This document shows, piece after piece, positions 30,378 through 39,363 of a stretch of DNA of 64,000 nt; position 1 is the stretch's first letter, and each line of letters opens with the position of its first letter. Location of the stretch: contig NZ_WIOK01000004.1 of assembly GCF_009467825.1 (NCBI RefSeq), positions 124,001-188,000 of the forward strand. Direction: 5' to 3'. The position numbers and the translations under genes are program-made. The DNA is from Cyclobacterium xiamenense. GTDB lineage: Bacteria > Bacteroidota > Bacteroidia > Cytophagales > Cyclobacteriaceae. The notes under the pieces were generated by a model, which worked only from the letters and a program-made list of their open reading frames with translations, was not told where the DNA came from and searched no databases.

Positions 30378-30587
30378 TTACTGTTTTTTCCCGATTGCGA
30401 CAAGCACAAAGCCGGCAATTACTGCAATTCCTCCGGCATAGGGAGGCCAATTAAGGGATTCCTCGTTTTCAGCATTTACTTCGATTGGGCCGGCATCAAT
30501 GACCGTTTCTTCGGTGGTGTACGAAATGCCAGTGACTAAAAACATAACGATACCGGCGACTATGAGGACGATTCCTAAAATTTTCAT
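30378..30587 (-). CDS. Small two-helix membrane protein (69 aa)
   Basis: This 69-residue protein has two hydrophobic helices (MKILGIVLIVAGIVMFLVTG and YAGGIAVIAGFVLVAI) flanking a short acidic periplasmic loop with EETVIDAGPIEVNAENEES. It ends in a basic GKKQ. It resembles small DUF3185-type membrane proteins but I cannot assign it firmly. It is upstream of ppx on the same strand, 145 bp apart. Confidence 0.7.
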   Translation of the reverse strand: MKILGIVLIVAGIVMFLVTGISYTTEETVIDAGPIEVNAENEESLNWPPYAGGIAVIAGFVLVAIGKKQ

Positions 30588-30670
30588 GGTTTGTAAACGT
30601 TTGGTTCGTTAATTACCGTTACAAATAGCTTACCAAACTTCCTCGCGTAATAAAACGGCGCCATAGAAAA

Positions 30671-30946
30671 CTACATCTTCTCGTAATTTCCCTTTTGTAA
30701 TTTCTTTTTTAGTCTGAAGAAATTGATAAAGCCAAGGACCAGCAGGACGATGCTTATCAAAAAAGAAAGGTACCCCAGGTCTTTGACATTTTCGAGGTCA
30801 TTCACTTTAATTAATGCCGTTCCACTCACTACAAAATACAAACTCGTACGGACATAAGATAATAGCGTTCGATCATTGGCTAGTTTTGTTCGTTGTCTTG
30901 CCAAAAAATCGCGAACGATCAACGGTTCTTCTGTTTGATTTTCCAT
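30671..30946 (-). CDS. DUF202 family membrane protein
   Basis: This 91-residue inner-membrane protein has the DUF202 signature FLARQRTKLANDRTLLSYVR-type sequence, followed by two transmembrane helices (LYFVVSGTALIKV and FLISIVLLVLGFINFF). The function of DUF202 proteins is not established; fungal relatives belong to the vacuolar transporter chaperone complex that makes polyphosphate. That makes its nearness to ppk1 and ppx noteworthy, but the link here is inference. Confidence 0.85.
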   Translation of the reverse strand: MENQTEEPLIVRDFLARQRTKLANDRTLLSYVRTSLYFVVSGTALIKVNDLENVKDLGYLSFLISIVLLVLGFINFFRLKKKLQKGNYEKM

Positions 30947-31049
30947 AAATTTGCGGATTATTTATGATTTTACGCACAAATTTAAAGGTATATCTTTGAA
31001 TCAACTGTACAATTTGTCACATTAAACGTTTCAACCAAATATATTTTCC

Positions 31050-31946
31050 ATGAGAAGCTATTTACTTACGTTAGTTGTTACGCTGGTGTTTTGTCAGGCA
31101 TTGCTTGCACAGGAAGCCGAGGCACCCACCAACGAGCAAGACACCACTTTCTGGCAATCTGAGTTCAGTGCCGGTCTCAATTTTAATCAGGCAGGTTTTA
31201 GTGCTAACTGGAAGGCCGGTGGGGTAAATTCCGTTGCCTTTGGAAGTATCGTAGCGGGGAAGGTTGCCTACAAAAAAGATCGGTTTTCCTGGGATAACGA
31301 GATGGAATTATTATTCGGAATTGTACGCAACGAAGGGGAGCAAACCAGAAAATCGAATGATCGAATCTTTCTCGATTCCAAATTGGGCTACCAAATGACC
31401 GAGCGATGGTCTGCCTACCTTTCTGCAAACTACCTGACCCAATTTGCAGAAGGGTACAATTACAACGATGACGGGACCCGGACGCTGATTTCAAAATTTA
31501 TGGCTCCTGGATTCCTCACCTCTTCGCTTGGTTTCGAGTACAAGCCGAACGAAACCTTTTTTGTACGTATCGGGCCCTTTTCGCCCCGCTTTACTTTCGT
31601 CACCGATACAGAAATCATCAATAACGTCCCCTCGAATTACGGTGTCCTGCCTGGAGAAACGATGCGAATCGAATGGTTGGCAATGAATATATTCGCCAGC
31701 CTAGACAAAGACCTTTCCGAAAGTCTTAACCTGAAAACGCGTTACGCACTATTTGCGAATTACGAAACCCTGGCATTCGACTCCATCGACCACCGCCTTG
31801 ACGTAACCCTGACGGCCAAAATCACCAATGTTATCAACGTGACGCTAAATGGAATTGCCCTATACGATTTGGATCAGGACCCGGGCGTGCAAGTTAGTCA
31901 GGCGCTGGCATTGGGTATTCTGTATAAAGTCGGTGGTAAAAAATAA
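31050..31946 (+). CDS. DUF3078 outer-membrane-type protein
   Basis: This 298-residue exported protein has a signal peptide cleaved near LLAQEAE. The remaining chain is rich in amphipathic beta-strands, with the DUF3078 hallmark FSAGLNFNQAGFSANWKAGG and a tail ending ALALGILYKVGGKK. It is probably a small beta-barrel in the outer membrane, common in Bacteroidota, with unknown function. A strong terminator follows about 100 bp after the stop. Confidence 0.85.
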   Translation: MRSYLLTLVVTLVFCQALLAQEAEAPTNEQDTTFWQSEFSAGLNFNQAGFSANWKAGGVNSVAFGSIVAGKVAYKKDRFSWDNEMELLFGIVRNEGEQTRKSNDRIFLDSKLGYQMTERWSAYLSANYLTQFAEGYNYNDDGTRTLISKFMAPGFLTSSLGFEYKPNETFFVRIGPFSPRFTFVTDTEIINNVPSNYGVLPGETMRIEWLAMNIFASLDKDLSESLNLKTRYALFANYETLAFDSIDHRLDVTLTAKITNVINVTLNGIALYDLDQDPGVQVSQALALGILYKVGGKK

Positions 31947-32050
31947 ACTTTTGTTTACTTTTTTTCGCTGAAATTTTGATTTCTGTCAGTTATTATTAAT
32001 TTTGTTCGTATTATGGTAGTTAAATAATAGTTGGTTTAGTTTTCAAAAAT

Positions 32051-32080
32051 AAAAAGCAGGAGAGGTTCTCCTGCTTTTTT
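32051..32080 (+). terminator. Intrinsic terminator after the DUF3078 gene
   Basis: A perfect 13-bp stem AAAAAGCAGGAGA / TCTCCTGCTTTTT with a 3-nt loop and T-run. Confidence 0.85.
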
Positions 32081-32149
32081 GTTTCCAGTTATTTTTTTTC
32101 AGCGAATGGTTTTTTAGGTAACTTGCAGGCGTTTCTTTTAACGAATTCG

Positions 32150-33532
32150 ATGAACAACGACCGACAGCAACTGAATGTCTTGTCAGAGCGAATTGCCGGC
32201 TTTCTGACATTTATCCGGGATAGATTTGATCTTCACGAAGGCAAAGAGGATGAATTAGAAACCATTGAATACATACGAAAGAATGTGGAATTCCGGGGTG
32301 CAAACCTATGGATTCTTATTTTTGCGATTTTGGTGGCTTCCGTCGGGCTGAATGTCAATTCAACCGCGGTAATCATTGGGGCCATGCTAATCTCGCCCTT
32401 GATGGGCCCGATTATGGGGATTGGCATGGCAGCTGGGGTCAACGATTTTGAATTGATAAAAAAGTCGATGAAAAATCTCGGGATCGCCGTACTGATCAGT
32501 ATCATGACCTCTACGCTGTATTTCTCATTTACCCCGCTGGCGGATGCGCAATCCGAATTGCTCGCCAGAACGGAACCCACCATTTGGGATGTATTGATTG
32601 CCCTCTTTGGGGGGCTGGCTGGCATCATTGCAGGATCCAGGAAAGAAAAAAGCAATGCCATCCCTGGAGTAGCCATTGCTACCGCCTTGATGCCGCCTCT
32701 CTGTACTGCCGGGTACGGGCTGGCTACCTGGAACCTGTATTATTTCATGGGGGCCTTTTACCTGTTTTTTATCAATTCGGTTTTTATCAGCCTCTCCACC
32801 TACCTGATTGTTCGGTTCATGGGATTCCCAAAAAAAGAATTCATTGACAGTCAGCGAGAAAGACGGGTTCGAAATTACATTTCCATTTTCATTGTCATCA
32901 CGATTGTACCCAGTATCTACCTGGCGTATAATATCGTTAAGCGGACCCTTTGGGAAAAATCAGCGAAGGAATTTGTGCAAATGGAATTTGATTTTCCCAG
33001 CACCCAAATAATTACGAGTAATTTCCACTATAACCCAGATAGCAGTACCATCGAAGTAGTGATGGTGGGACAGCGCATCAAAGAAGAGGAAATTGCCAGC
33101 ATGCAAAAGAAAACCGAGGCCTTTAAATTGAACCGGACCTTTCTACTGGTCAAGCAGAGTGGAGATACTGGAATGGATATGAATATGCTCCGTTCCGATG
33201 TATTGAAAGATCTGTACGAACGAAACGAAGCCATGGTACGCGACAAGGACCAGAAAATCGCCTTTTTGGAGCGCGAAGTGGCGCAATATGCAGCGTCGAC
33301 AGGGATGGTCGTAGACCTGGCGCAGGAAGCCCGGGTCAACCACAAAGATTTGATTGCTTTCTCGGTAAACCGAACCGTAGTGGCCAATTTGTTAGAAGAC
33401 CGGCAGGATACTGTTTTGGTAGCGGTTGCCACCTTTTCCAATACCCCTGGAAAACCGGAAACCGACCGACTTAAGTCCTGGTTGAAAGTTCGAACCAAGG
33501 CTGATTCCATCTCGCTGATCTTAGATCAATAA
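32150..33532 (+). CDS. DUF389 domain integral membrane protein
   Basis: This 460-residue protein has a cytoplasmic N-terminal ~50 residues and a membrane domain of about five to six helices. The conserved DUF389 block includes NSTAVIIGAMLISPLMGPIM and IPGVAIATALMPPLCTAGYG. The C-terminal third (after about residue 270) is soluble and partly helical (RNEAMVRDKDQKIAFLEREV). The function of the family is unknown; transport has been suggested. The start at MNNDRQQLNV was selected because it follows the intergenic terminator and the preceding in-frame residues look non-coding. Confidence 0.85.
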   Translation: MNNDRQQLNVLSERIAGFLTFIRDRFDLHEGKEDELETIEYIRKNVEFRGANLWILIFAILVASVGLNVNSTAVIIGAMLISPLMGPIMGIGMAAGVNDFELIKKSMKNLGIAVLISIMTSTLYFSFTPLADAQSELLARTEPTIWDVLIALFGGLAGIIAGSRKEKSNAIPGVAIATALMPPLCTAGYGLATWNLYYFMGAFYLFFINSVFISLSTYLIVRFMGFPKKEFIDSQRERRVRNYISIFIVITIVPSIYLAYNIVKRTLWEKSAKEFVQMEFDFPSTQIITSNFHYNPDSSTIEVVMVGQRIKEEEIASMQKKTEAFKLNRTFLLVKQSGDTGMDMNMLRSDVLKDLYERNEAMVRDKDQKIAFLEREVAQYAASTGMVVDLAQEARVNHKDLIAFSVNRTVVANLLEDRQDTVLVAVATFSNTPGKPETDRLKSWLKVRTKADSISLILDQ

Positions 33533-33694
33533 AAGGGAAGTAGCCGAGGTAATGGCATGAAAAGGCAGCTGGAAAACAGAGGCACTTTGGCAACCCTGTG
33601 CCGAGATACCCGTCTTTTTTCCCGCATCAACTGGGAGTAATACTCAGGGAAACCAATGGGCCAGTCCGGGGATGGTAAGGAGCCGCTATAAATC

Positions 33695-33727
33695 AAAAAA
33701 GCTATGAAACAATGTCTCATAGCTTTA
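33695..33727 (-). terminator. Terminator of the tRNA-like gene
   Basis: Read on the minus strand, AAAGCTATGA pairs with TCATAGCTTT (10 bp, 9-nt loop) and runs into six T residues. It lies about 31 nt beyond the 3' end of the tRNA-like sequence. The plus strand has only a poor T-tract, so the direction is minus. Confidence 0.7.
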
Positions 33728-33757
33728 GTCAATTAACAATAAACCCAAAATAACCTG

Positions 33758-33880
33758 CTGTAGGAGAAGGACTCGAACCTCCACGGGGCAGTTAGGCAAA
33801 ATACGAGCTCGCTACTTGCTTTGTCCTGTGACCCCACCCCCGAGACAGGAGGGCATGTCTGCCAATTTCATCATCCTACA
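33758..33880 (-). tRNA. Class II tRNA-like gene with GUC anticodon and giant variable arm
   Basis: A full cloverleaf can be drawn on the minus strand. The acceptor stem is TGTAGGA / TCCTACA, 7 perfect pairs. The D arm is ATG-AAATTGGCAGA-CAT, the leucine-tRNA type. The anticodon stem is CCCTC / GGGGG with one U-G pair, and the loop CTGTCTC gives anticodon GUC (an Asp anticodon) with an unusual U at position 37. The T arm is GGAGG-TTCGAGT-CCTTC with one G-U pair. Discriminator is G; CCA is not encoded. The variable region is about 54 nt and itself folds: GGGG/CCCC outer pairs, then GCAAG/TTTTGC around CGAGCTCG. Ordinary tRNA-Asp has no long arm, and ordinary tRNA-Leu has A73 and a Leu anticodon. 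It may be a specialised or non-translating RNA. Confidence 0.65.
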
Positions 33881-33914
33881 GTGTAAAAAGACCATTTGTC
33901 TTTATTTGATATTC

Positions 33915-33922
33915 CAAAGGTA
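33915..33922 (-). promoter_or_regulatory. Candidate -7 box of the tRNA-like gene
   Basis: On the minus strand this reads TACCTTTG, an exact match to the Bacteroidota TAnnTTTG -7 box, about 35 bp before the mature 5' end. The -33 position is only T-rich, so the match is partial. Confidence 0.4.
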
Positions 33923-34109
33923 GTATAACCGGTTAGAAATTAAAAATAATTGAATAAGTATTTCAAAAAAATATGATATTTTTAATTATTTACCCGTTTT
34001 TTATTTAACAATGTAATTTTTACAAAAGGAATGACCGATCGATTGACGAATTGTAAACGGGTCTTTTTCGGATTTTCCTTACCTTGGAAAAAAAAGTGTA
34101 AAAGGGTCC

Positions 34110-35006
34110 ATGGGAGAGCCGATAAAAATCTACGAAATGCCGACGAATACCAATCAGCGGGCGTTTCAACTGTATGAAGTTCAGGGGAAAACCATACAGA
34201 ACACCACCTATCCCCACGAAACGGATCGTCCCCACCGGCATACGTACTACGAAATTTGCGTGTTTATTACCGGGGCGGGGAAACACGAGATTGATTTTGA
34301 AGCACATCCCATTCATTCAAATAGCGTCCATTTTCTGTCTCCAGGCCAAATTCATTTAATAAGTCGCGAAAACGACTACCATGGCTACCTAATGGTTTTT
34401 TCCAGGGAATTTTACGGACTGGAGCAGGGCAATGAGGACGTCCTATTTCAATTACCCTTTTTTAACAACCCTACGCTTGTGCCGATTTTAAACCTGACCC
34501 AAGCGGATTTCAGCGAACTTCTTAATTTAATTTTATCGCTTCGTAAAGAATACATCCATTGGAATAACTTTTCCTCAGACATCCTTCGCCATTATTTGCA
34601 AATTTTCCTTTTAAAGTGTAAGCAATATTACCTGCGGTATTTTGCGGATACGAACAAGACCTTGGACCCCCATTTTTCGCTGGTACAGCAATTCAATGCG
34701 CTGGTTGAGCAGCGGTTTCGTCAGGTTCATCAGGTGCAGGAGTATGCTTCCCTTATGGCCATGACTCCCTCCCTGCTAAACAAGCATGTCAAAAACATTA
34801 CCGGGTTTACAGCTGGTGAGATTATTTTAGACCGATTGATGCTGCAGGCAAAGCGGTACCTGATTTATACAGACCTTTCCAACAAAGAAATTGCCTACCA
34901 GTTAAACTACCCGGATCCATCCTATTTCAGCAGAATTTTCAAACGGAAAACGGGAAAATCCCCGTCGGACTTTAGAAAGTCAGAAAACGAAAAGTACCAG
35001 CTTTAA
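34110..35006 (+). CDS. AraC family transcriptional regulator with cupin sensor
   Basis: This 298-residue regulator has an N-terminal cupin-like ligand domain (RPHRHTYYEICVFITGAGKHEID, LSPGQIHLI) and a C-terminal pair of helix-turn-helix motifs (about 200-298; KHVKNITGFTAGEIILDRLMLQ, then LSNKEIAYQLNYPDPSYFSR, FKRKTGKSPSDFRK). Small-molecule sensing of a sugar is typical for this architecture. It is 151 bp upstream of the GH88 operon on the same strand and is the best candidate for its activator. Confidence 0.92.
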   Translation: MGEPIKIYEMPTNTNQRAFQLYEVQGKTIQNTTYPHETDRPHRHTYYEICVFITGAGKHEIDFEAHPIHSNSVHFLSPGQIHLISRENDYHGYLMVFSREFYGLEQGNEDVLFQLPFFNNPTLVPILNLTQADFSELLNLILSLRKEYIHWNNFSSDILRHYLQIFLLKCKQYYLRYFADTNKTLDPHFSLVQQFNALVEQRFRQVHQVQEYASLMAMTPSLLNKHVKNITGFTAGEIILDRLMLQAKRYLIYTDLSNKEIAYQLNYPDPSYFSRIFKRKTGKSPSDFRKSENEKYQL

Positions 35007-35157
35007 TTTGAAAAACACCTTTGTAGGAGTGGTTTTTAAAGGTAACTTTATCCTTGGAAGTAAAATGTGCAAGATTTAACAAATTGGTTCCGATTTAAAT
35101 TTTGAATTTCGGGACATTTGTCGGATATCCGGAATAATTTTAAACCCATTTAAAAAT

Positions 35158-36540
35158 ATGATAGCAATAGATTTTGAAATTCAGCCCAAGGATTTGAAAA
35201 AAAGGCTGGAGCGTTTCTGGGATCTTTCTGCGGAGAAGATCCATTCAATTGAGCACGAGTATCCACAAAACCAAGGTTCACCGGTATTTACCAAGGATGG
35301 AAAATACACGACCCGGGGATGGACCGAATGGACTCAGGGCTTTCAGTTTGGTTCATCTATTTTGCAGTTCGACGCCACCGGCGAGTCACAGTTTCTGGAT
35401 AAGGGAAAGATGAAAACCTTGCAATTGATGGCGCCCCACATCAGCCATACGGGTGTACACGATCACGGTTTTAACAACGTCAGTACCTACGGAAATCTCC
35501 TTCGTCTCATGGTGGAGGAAAAAATACCCTACAACGAATGGGAAAAGAATTTCTACGAATTGGCCCTGAAAATTTCCGGTGCCGTACAGGCCAGCAGGTG
35601 GACCGGTCTACCCGACGGAGGATTCATCCACTCCTTTAACGGTCCCCATTCCCTATTTGTGGATACCATAAGAACCGTACGTATACTCATGCTGAGCTAC
35701 AGCCTGGGTCATGTGCTTCAGGAGGAAAACGACAAAAAGGTAAACTTGCTGGTCAGAGGCCTGCAACACGCCAAAGCCACGGCGGATTATTCCGTGTTTT
35801 ACGGGGAGGGTAGGGACCGGTACGATGTCTGGGGCAGGACGGCCCACGAGAGCGTTTTCAATACCCGGGATGGTAATTTCCGCTGTCCCAATTCCCAGCA
35901 GGGATATACGGGCTTCTCTACCTGGACCAGAGGCCTTGCCTGGGCCATGTGTGGCTTTGCTGAGGAATTGGAATACATCGACAACTTATCCGATGATTCC
36001 TTAAAAGCCTATGGCTCACCCGTAGAAATTGAGGCGTTTTTATTGAAAGCCGCAACGGCAAGTTGTGATTTTTACATCGATCACACTCCGGTAGACGGCG
36101 TCCCGTATTGGGATACTGGTGCGCCTAACCTGCATAAATTGGGGGATTACCTGGATAAGCCGGCCGATCCGTACAATGCCTACGAACCCGTAGATAGCTC
36201 TGCCGCTGCCATTGGCGCTCAGGGCTTGCTGCGTCTGGGGCACTACCTCCAACGCAAGGGGCAGACCGAAAAGGCAAAAAAGTACTGGCAGGCCGGACTG
36301 ACCGTACTGAAAACCCTGTTGGAAGAACCCTACCTGAGTACCGACAAAAACCACCAGGGTATCTTGCTGCATTCCATCTACCACCAACCAAATGGTTGGG
36401 ACAATGTGCCCAGGGGACAAAAAATTGCCTGCAATGAGTCCAGCATGTGGGGGGATTACCACGCCAGGGAACTAGCCCTTTACGTACAACGAATCGTAGA
36501 CAAGGATCCCTATTACACCTTCTTTAATTGTCTATCATGA
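35158..36540 (+). CDS. GH88 family unsaturated uronyl hydrolase
   Basis: This 460-residue (alpha/alpha)6-barrel enzyme would release the 4,5-unsaturated uronic acid left at the end of oligosaccharides cut by polysaccharide lyases. Family blocks are HDHGFNNVSTYGNLLRL with an Asp at the position of the first catalytic Asp, SLFVDTIRTVRIL with the second, GYTGFSTWTRGLAWAMCG, and ESSMWGDYHARELAL near the end. There is no signal peptide, so it acts in the cytoplasm on imported di- or oligosaccharides. The stop overlaps the next gene (ATGA). The exact sugar (pectin-derived or glycosaminoglycan-type) is not shown. Confidence 0.85.
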   Translation: MIAIDFEIQPKDLKKRLERFWDLSAEKIHSIEHEYPQNQGSPVFTKDGKYTTRGWTEWTQGFQFGSSILQFDATGESQFLDKGKMKTLQLMAPHISHTGVHDHGFNNVSTYGNLLRLMVEEKIPYNEWEKNFYELALKISGAVQASRWTGLPDGGFIHSFNGPHSLFVDTIRTVRILMLSYSLGHVLQEENDKKVNLLVRGLQHAKATADYSVFYGEGRDRYDVWGRTAHESVFNTRDGNFRCPNSQQGYTGFSTWTRGLAWAMCGFAEELEYIDNLSDDSLKAYGSPVEIEAFLLKAATASCDFYIDHTPVDGVPYWDTGAPNLHKLGDYLDKPADPYNAYEPVDSSAAAIGAQGLLRLGHYLQRKGQTEKAKKYWQAGLTVLKTLLEEPYLSTDKNHQGILLHSIYHQPNGWDNVPRGQKIACNESSMWGDYHARELALYVQRIVDKDPYYTFFNCLS

Positions 36541-37367
36541 GCGCACAACCCATCAACGACTTAAGCAAGCTGTGTATTCACACCATCACCACCAAGCCCT
36601 GGAGCCTGGAGGAAGCCGCGGAAAATTACGAGAAGGCGGGTGTTAAAGGAATATCTGTCTGGAGGCAGTATTTGGGAGGCCGCGATATCGCCGCTGCAGG
36701 CGAGCGGATTCGCAGTCACGGTCTGGAAATCGTTTCCCTCGTGCGTGGCGGTTTTTTCCCCGCCGTTTCCGAGCGAAACAGAGAACTAGCCATCCAGGAC
36801 AACCTCAAAGCAGTGGAGGAAGCTGCCGCGTTAGGGGCCCCCATGATCGTGTTGGTTTGTGGAGCCGACCCAGGCCAGTCCCTGGAGACCTCTCGGAAGC
36901 AAATTAGGGAGGGCATTGAAAAAGTATTGCCGCAAGCCATTGAGCACGGTGTAAAACTGGCCATTGAGCCCCTACATCCCATGTATGCCGACACCCGTTC
37001 GGCCGTCAACACCCTGCGTCAGGCAAACGAAATGGCAGAGGCGATTGGCTCCGATTACGTGGGAGTGGCAGCTGACGTTTACCACCTTTGGTGGGACCCC
37101 GACCTACGGGAGGAATTGCTCCGCTGCGGGCGAAACGGGAACCTTTTCGCCTTTCATATTTGTGATTGGATGAGCCCAACGGTAGATTTCCTGAACGACA
37201 GGGGCCTGATGGGAGAAGGATGCATCGACATACCGACCATTCGAGGCTGGGCAGAGGAGGCAGGATTTTCCGGTTTCCATGAGGTGGAAATTTTTTCCGA
37301 CCGCCATTGGGCCGGGGATCAGAACGAGTTTTTAAACAAAATTGTATCGAGTTATTATCATTGCTAG
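36537..37367 (+). CDS. Sugar phosphate isomerase/epimerase (AP2Ec/xylose-isomerase-like TIM barrel)
   Basis: This 276-residue TIM-barrel protein is of the xylose-isomerase-like family. Metal-ligand-type segments are KLAIEPLHPMYADTRSAVN (Glu), YVGVAADVYHLWWDP (Asp/His), AFHICDW (His) and GFHEVEIFSD (Glu). It probably isomerises a keto sugar or sugar acid in the cytoplasm. The ATG overlaps the GH88 stop as ATGA; an in-frame TTG 9 bp upstream is the only alternative. Confidence 0.85.
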   Translation: MSAQPINDLSKLCIHTITTKPWSLEEAAENYEKAGVKGISVWRQYLGGRDIAAAGERIRSHGLEIVSLVRGGFFPAVSERNRELAIQDNLKAVEEAAALGAPMIVLVCGADPGQSLETSRKQIREGIEKVLPQAIEHGVKLAIEPLHPMYADTRSAVNTLRQANEMAEAIGSDYVGVAADVYHLWWDPDLREELLRCGRNGNLFAFHICDWMSPTVDFLNDRGLMGEGCIDIPTIRGWAEEAGFSGFHEVEIFSDRHWAGDQNEFLNKIVSSYYHC

Positions 37368-37382
37368 TAAACACCAATATAC

Positions 37383-38525
37383 ATGGAACATAAAGTAGGA
37401 ATTATCATGAACGGTGTCACCGGAAGGATGGGTACCAACCAGCATTTAATGCGCAGCATCGTGGAAATTATCAAGCAGGGGGGCGTCAAGCTGGCCAATG
37501 GCGATCGCATCATGCCGGACCCCGTATTGGTAGGCAGAAACGAAGCCAAATTGCAGGAATTAAGCAAGAGGTCCGGTGTACAGGCGTATACCACCGATCT
37601 GGATTCCGTGATGCAAGACAAGCGCTATAGCATCTATTTCGATGCACAGACCACCGGCCGCAGGGCAGATGCAGTCAAGCAGGCCGTCGCTGCGGGTAAG
37701 CACATCTATTGTGAAAAGCCGGTAGCGGTGGATACGGCCACAGCACTCGAACTCCACGAGATATGCAGCAAGGCAGGAGTAAAAAACGGCGTTGTTCAAG
37801 ATAAATTGTGGCTGCCTGGGCTCAGGAAGTTAAAACGCTTGATCGAAAATGATTTCTTTGGAGAAATCCTTTCCGTACGGGGGGAGTTTGGCTATTGGGT
37901 TTTTGAAGGACATACCGTACCCGCGCAGCGGCCATCCTGGAATTACCGGAAGGAAGACGATGGAGGCATTATCGTTGATATGCTCTGCCATTGGCGGTAT
38001 GTGTTGGACAATATTTTCGGCGCAGTGAAGGCAGTCTCCTGCACTGGAGCCACCCATATCAAAGAACGGGTAGACGAGCAGGGGCAACCATATACCTGCA
38101 CAGCCGACGATGCGGCGTATGCCACCTTTGAATTGGAGGGAGATATTATTGCCCATTTTAATTCATCCTGGACCGTACGCGTTCGAAGGGATGATTTGTT
38201 GACCGTTCAGGTGGATGGGACAAAGGGTTCGGCCGTGGCTGGTTTGCGGGAGTGTTACATTCAGCATTACGGCAATACACCAAAGCCCGTTTGGAATCCC
38301 GATATCGTGCAGCCGATCGATTTTTACGAAGGATGGTCCAAGGTCCCGGAGCAAGAGCCCATGGATAACGCATTTAAAGTGCAATGGGAACTGTTTTTAA
38401 AGCATGTGGTTGCCGATGAGCCTTTTCCCTGGGACATGAAAGCAGGTGCCAAAGGGGTACAGTTGGCAGAAAAAGGCTTGGAAAGTTGGGCAAAGCGCGC
38501 CTGGGTAGACATTCCTGAACTATAA
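37383..38525 (+). CDS. Gfo/Idh/MocA family oxidoreductase
   Basis: This 380-residue NAD(P)-dependent sugar dehydrogenase has a Rossmann motif GIIMNGVTGRMGTNQ at the N-terminus and the family EKP motif in KHIYCEKPVAVDTATA near residue 120. It lies 15 bp after the isomerase and 5 bp before an SDR gene, all in one operon. It probably oxidises or reduces an intermediate of uronate or amino-sugar degradation. Confidence 0.9.
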   Translation: MEHKVGIIMNGVTGRMGTNQHLMRSIVEIIKQGGVKLANGDRIMPDPVLVGRNEAKLQELSKRSGVQAYTTDLDSVMQDKRYSIYFDAQTTGRRADAVKQAVAAGKHIYCEKPVAVDTATALELHEICSKAGVKNGVVQDKLWLPGLRKLKRLIENDFFGEILSVRGEFGYWVFEGHTVPAQRPSWNYRKEDDGGIIVDMLCHWRYVLDNIFGAVKAVSCTGATHIKERVDEQGQPYTCTADDAAYATFELEGDIIAHFNSSWTVRVRRDDLLTVQVDGTKGSAVAGLRECYIQHYGNTPKPVWNPDIVQPIDFYEGWSKVPEQEPMDNAFKVQWELFLKHVVADEPFPWDMKAGAKGVQLAEKGLESWAKRAWVDIPEL

Positions 38526-38530
38526 AATAT

Positions 38531-39307
38531 ATGGCTATGAAACGAGTAGCGCTGGTTACTGGTGGCTCAAGAGGCATCGGTTTGGGAATCGCCAGGTGTC
38601 TGGCCCGGGAGGGATTTGACTTGGCTATTAATGGCATGCGAAAGGAAGAAGATACCCGAGCGAGCCTGGACGAGTTGCGCTCCCTGGGAGCGGAGGTAGT
38701 GTATTGCCAGGGGGATGTAGGAAGTGCTGCAGAACGGCAAGGAATAATGGACGCCATTGATGCGCATTTTGGTCGGCTTCACGTATTGGTAAACAATGCG
38801 GGGGTAGCGCCCAAGGAACGAAAGGACATCCTGGAGGCGTCGGAAGAAAGCTTTGACTACGTGTTAAAAACGAACCTTCACTCCGCTTATTTCCTTTCTC
38901 AGCTGGCCGCAAACCGAATGATTTCGCAGAAAAGGGAGTCTGCAGATTTTAAAGGGGCGATCATTAATGTCTCGTCAATTTCTGCGACGGTAGCCTCTGT
39001 CAATCGAGGAGAATATTGCGTAGCGAAGGCGGGTATGAGCATGGCCACACAGCTTTTTGCCGTGCGGCTTGGCGAATTTGCTATCCCCGTGTACGAGGTG
39101 CGTCCCGGCATCATTGCAACCGACATGACCTCGGGCGTCAAAGAAAAATACGATGCCTTGCTTGGTCAGGGCCTATGCGTACAGGCCAGATGGGGGCTGC
39201 CGGAAGACGTAGGGCTGGCCGTCGCCTCCCTGGCCAAAGGAGACTTTCCCTATTCTACCGGTCAGGTGATCATGGTAGATGGGGGACTAACCATCCCAAG
39301 ATTATAA
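38531..39307 (+). CDS. SDR family oxidoreductase (FabG-like)
   Basis: This 258-residue short-chain dehydrogenase has the cofactor motif TGGSRGIGLGIA (residues 11-22), the NNAG motif in LVNNAGVAPKE, a catalytic Ser in INVSSISA and the YxxxK pair in GEYCVAKAG. It is annotated in many genomes as a 3-ketoacyl-ACP reductase, but its place in a sugar operon points to a sugar acid or polyol as substrate. It is the last gene of the GH88 operon, followed by a strong terminator. Confidence 0.88.
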   Translation: MAMKRVALVTGGSRGIGLGIARCLAREGFDLAINGMRKEEDTRASLDELRSLGAEVVYCQGDVGSAAERQGIMDAIDAHFGRLHVLVNNAGVAPKERKDILEASEESFDYVLKTNLHSAYFLSQLAANRMISQKRESADFKGAIINVSSISATVASVNRGEYCVAKAGMSMATQLFAVRLGEFAIPVYEVRPGIIATDMTSGVKEKYDALLGQGLCVQARWGLPEDVGLAVASLAKGDFPYSTGQVIMVDGGLTIPRL

Positions 39308-39311
39308 TGGC

Positions 39312-39357
39312 ATGCGCCACCAACCGGGAGGAAAATCCGGTTAGTGGCGCATTTTTT
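39312..39357 (+). terminator. Terminator of the GH88 operon
   Basis: ATGCGCCACCAACCGG pairs with CCGGTTAGTGGCGCAT (one mismatch) around a 9-nt loop and is followed by T6. It lies 5 bp after the SDR stop. Confidence 0.85.
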
Positions 39358-39363
39358 AAAAAT

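Noticed and set aside
33758-33880. tmRNA or tmRNA fragment
   Set aside because: The element has a normal 7-bp acceptor, anticodon arm and variable arm in cloverleaf order, and no tag reading frame; a tRNA-like gene fits better.
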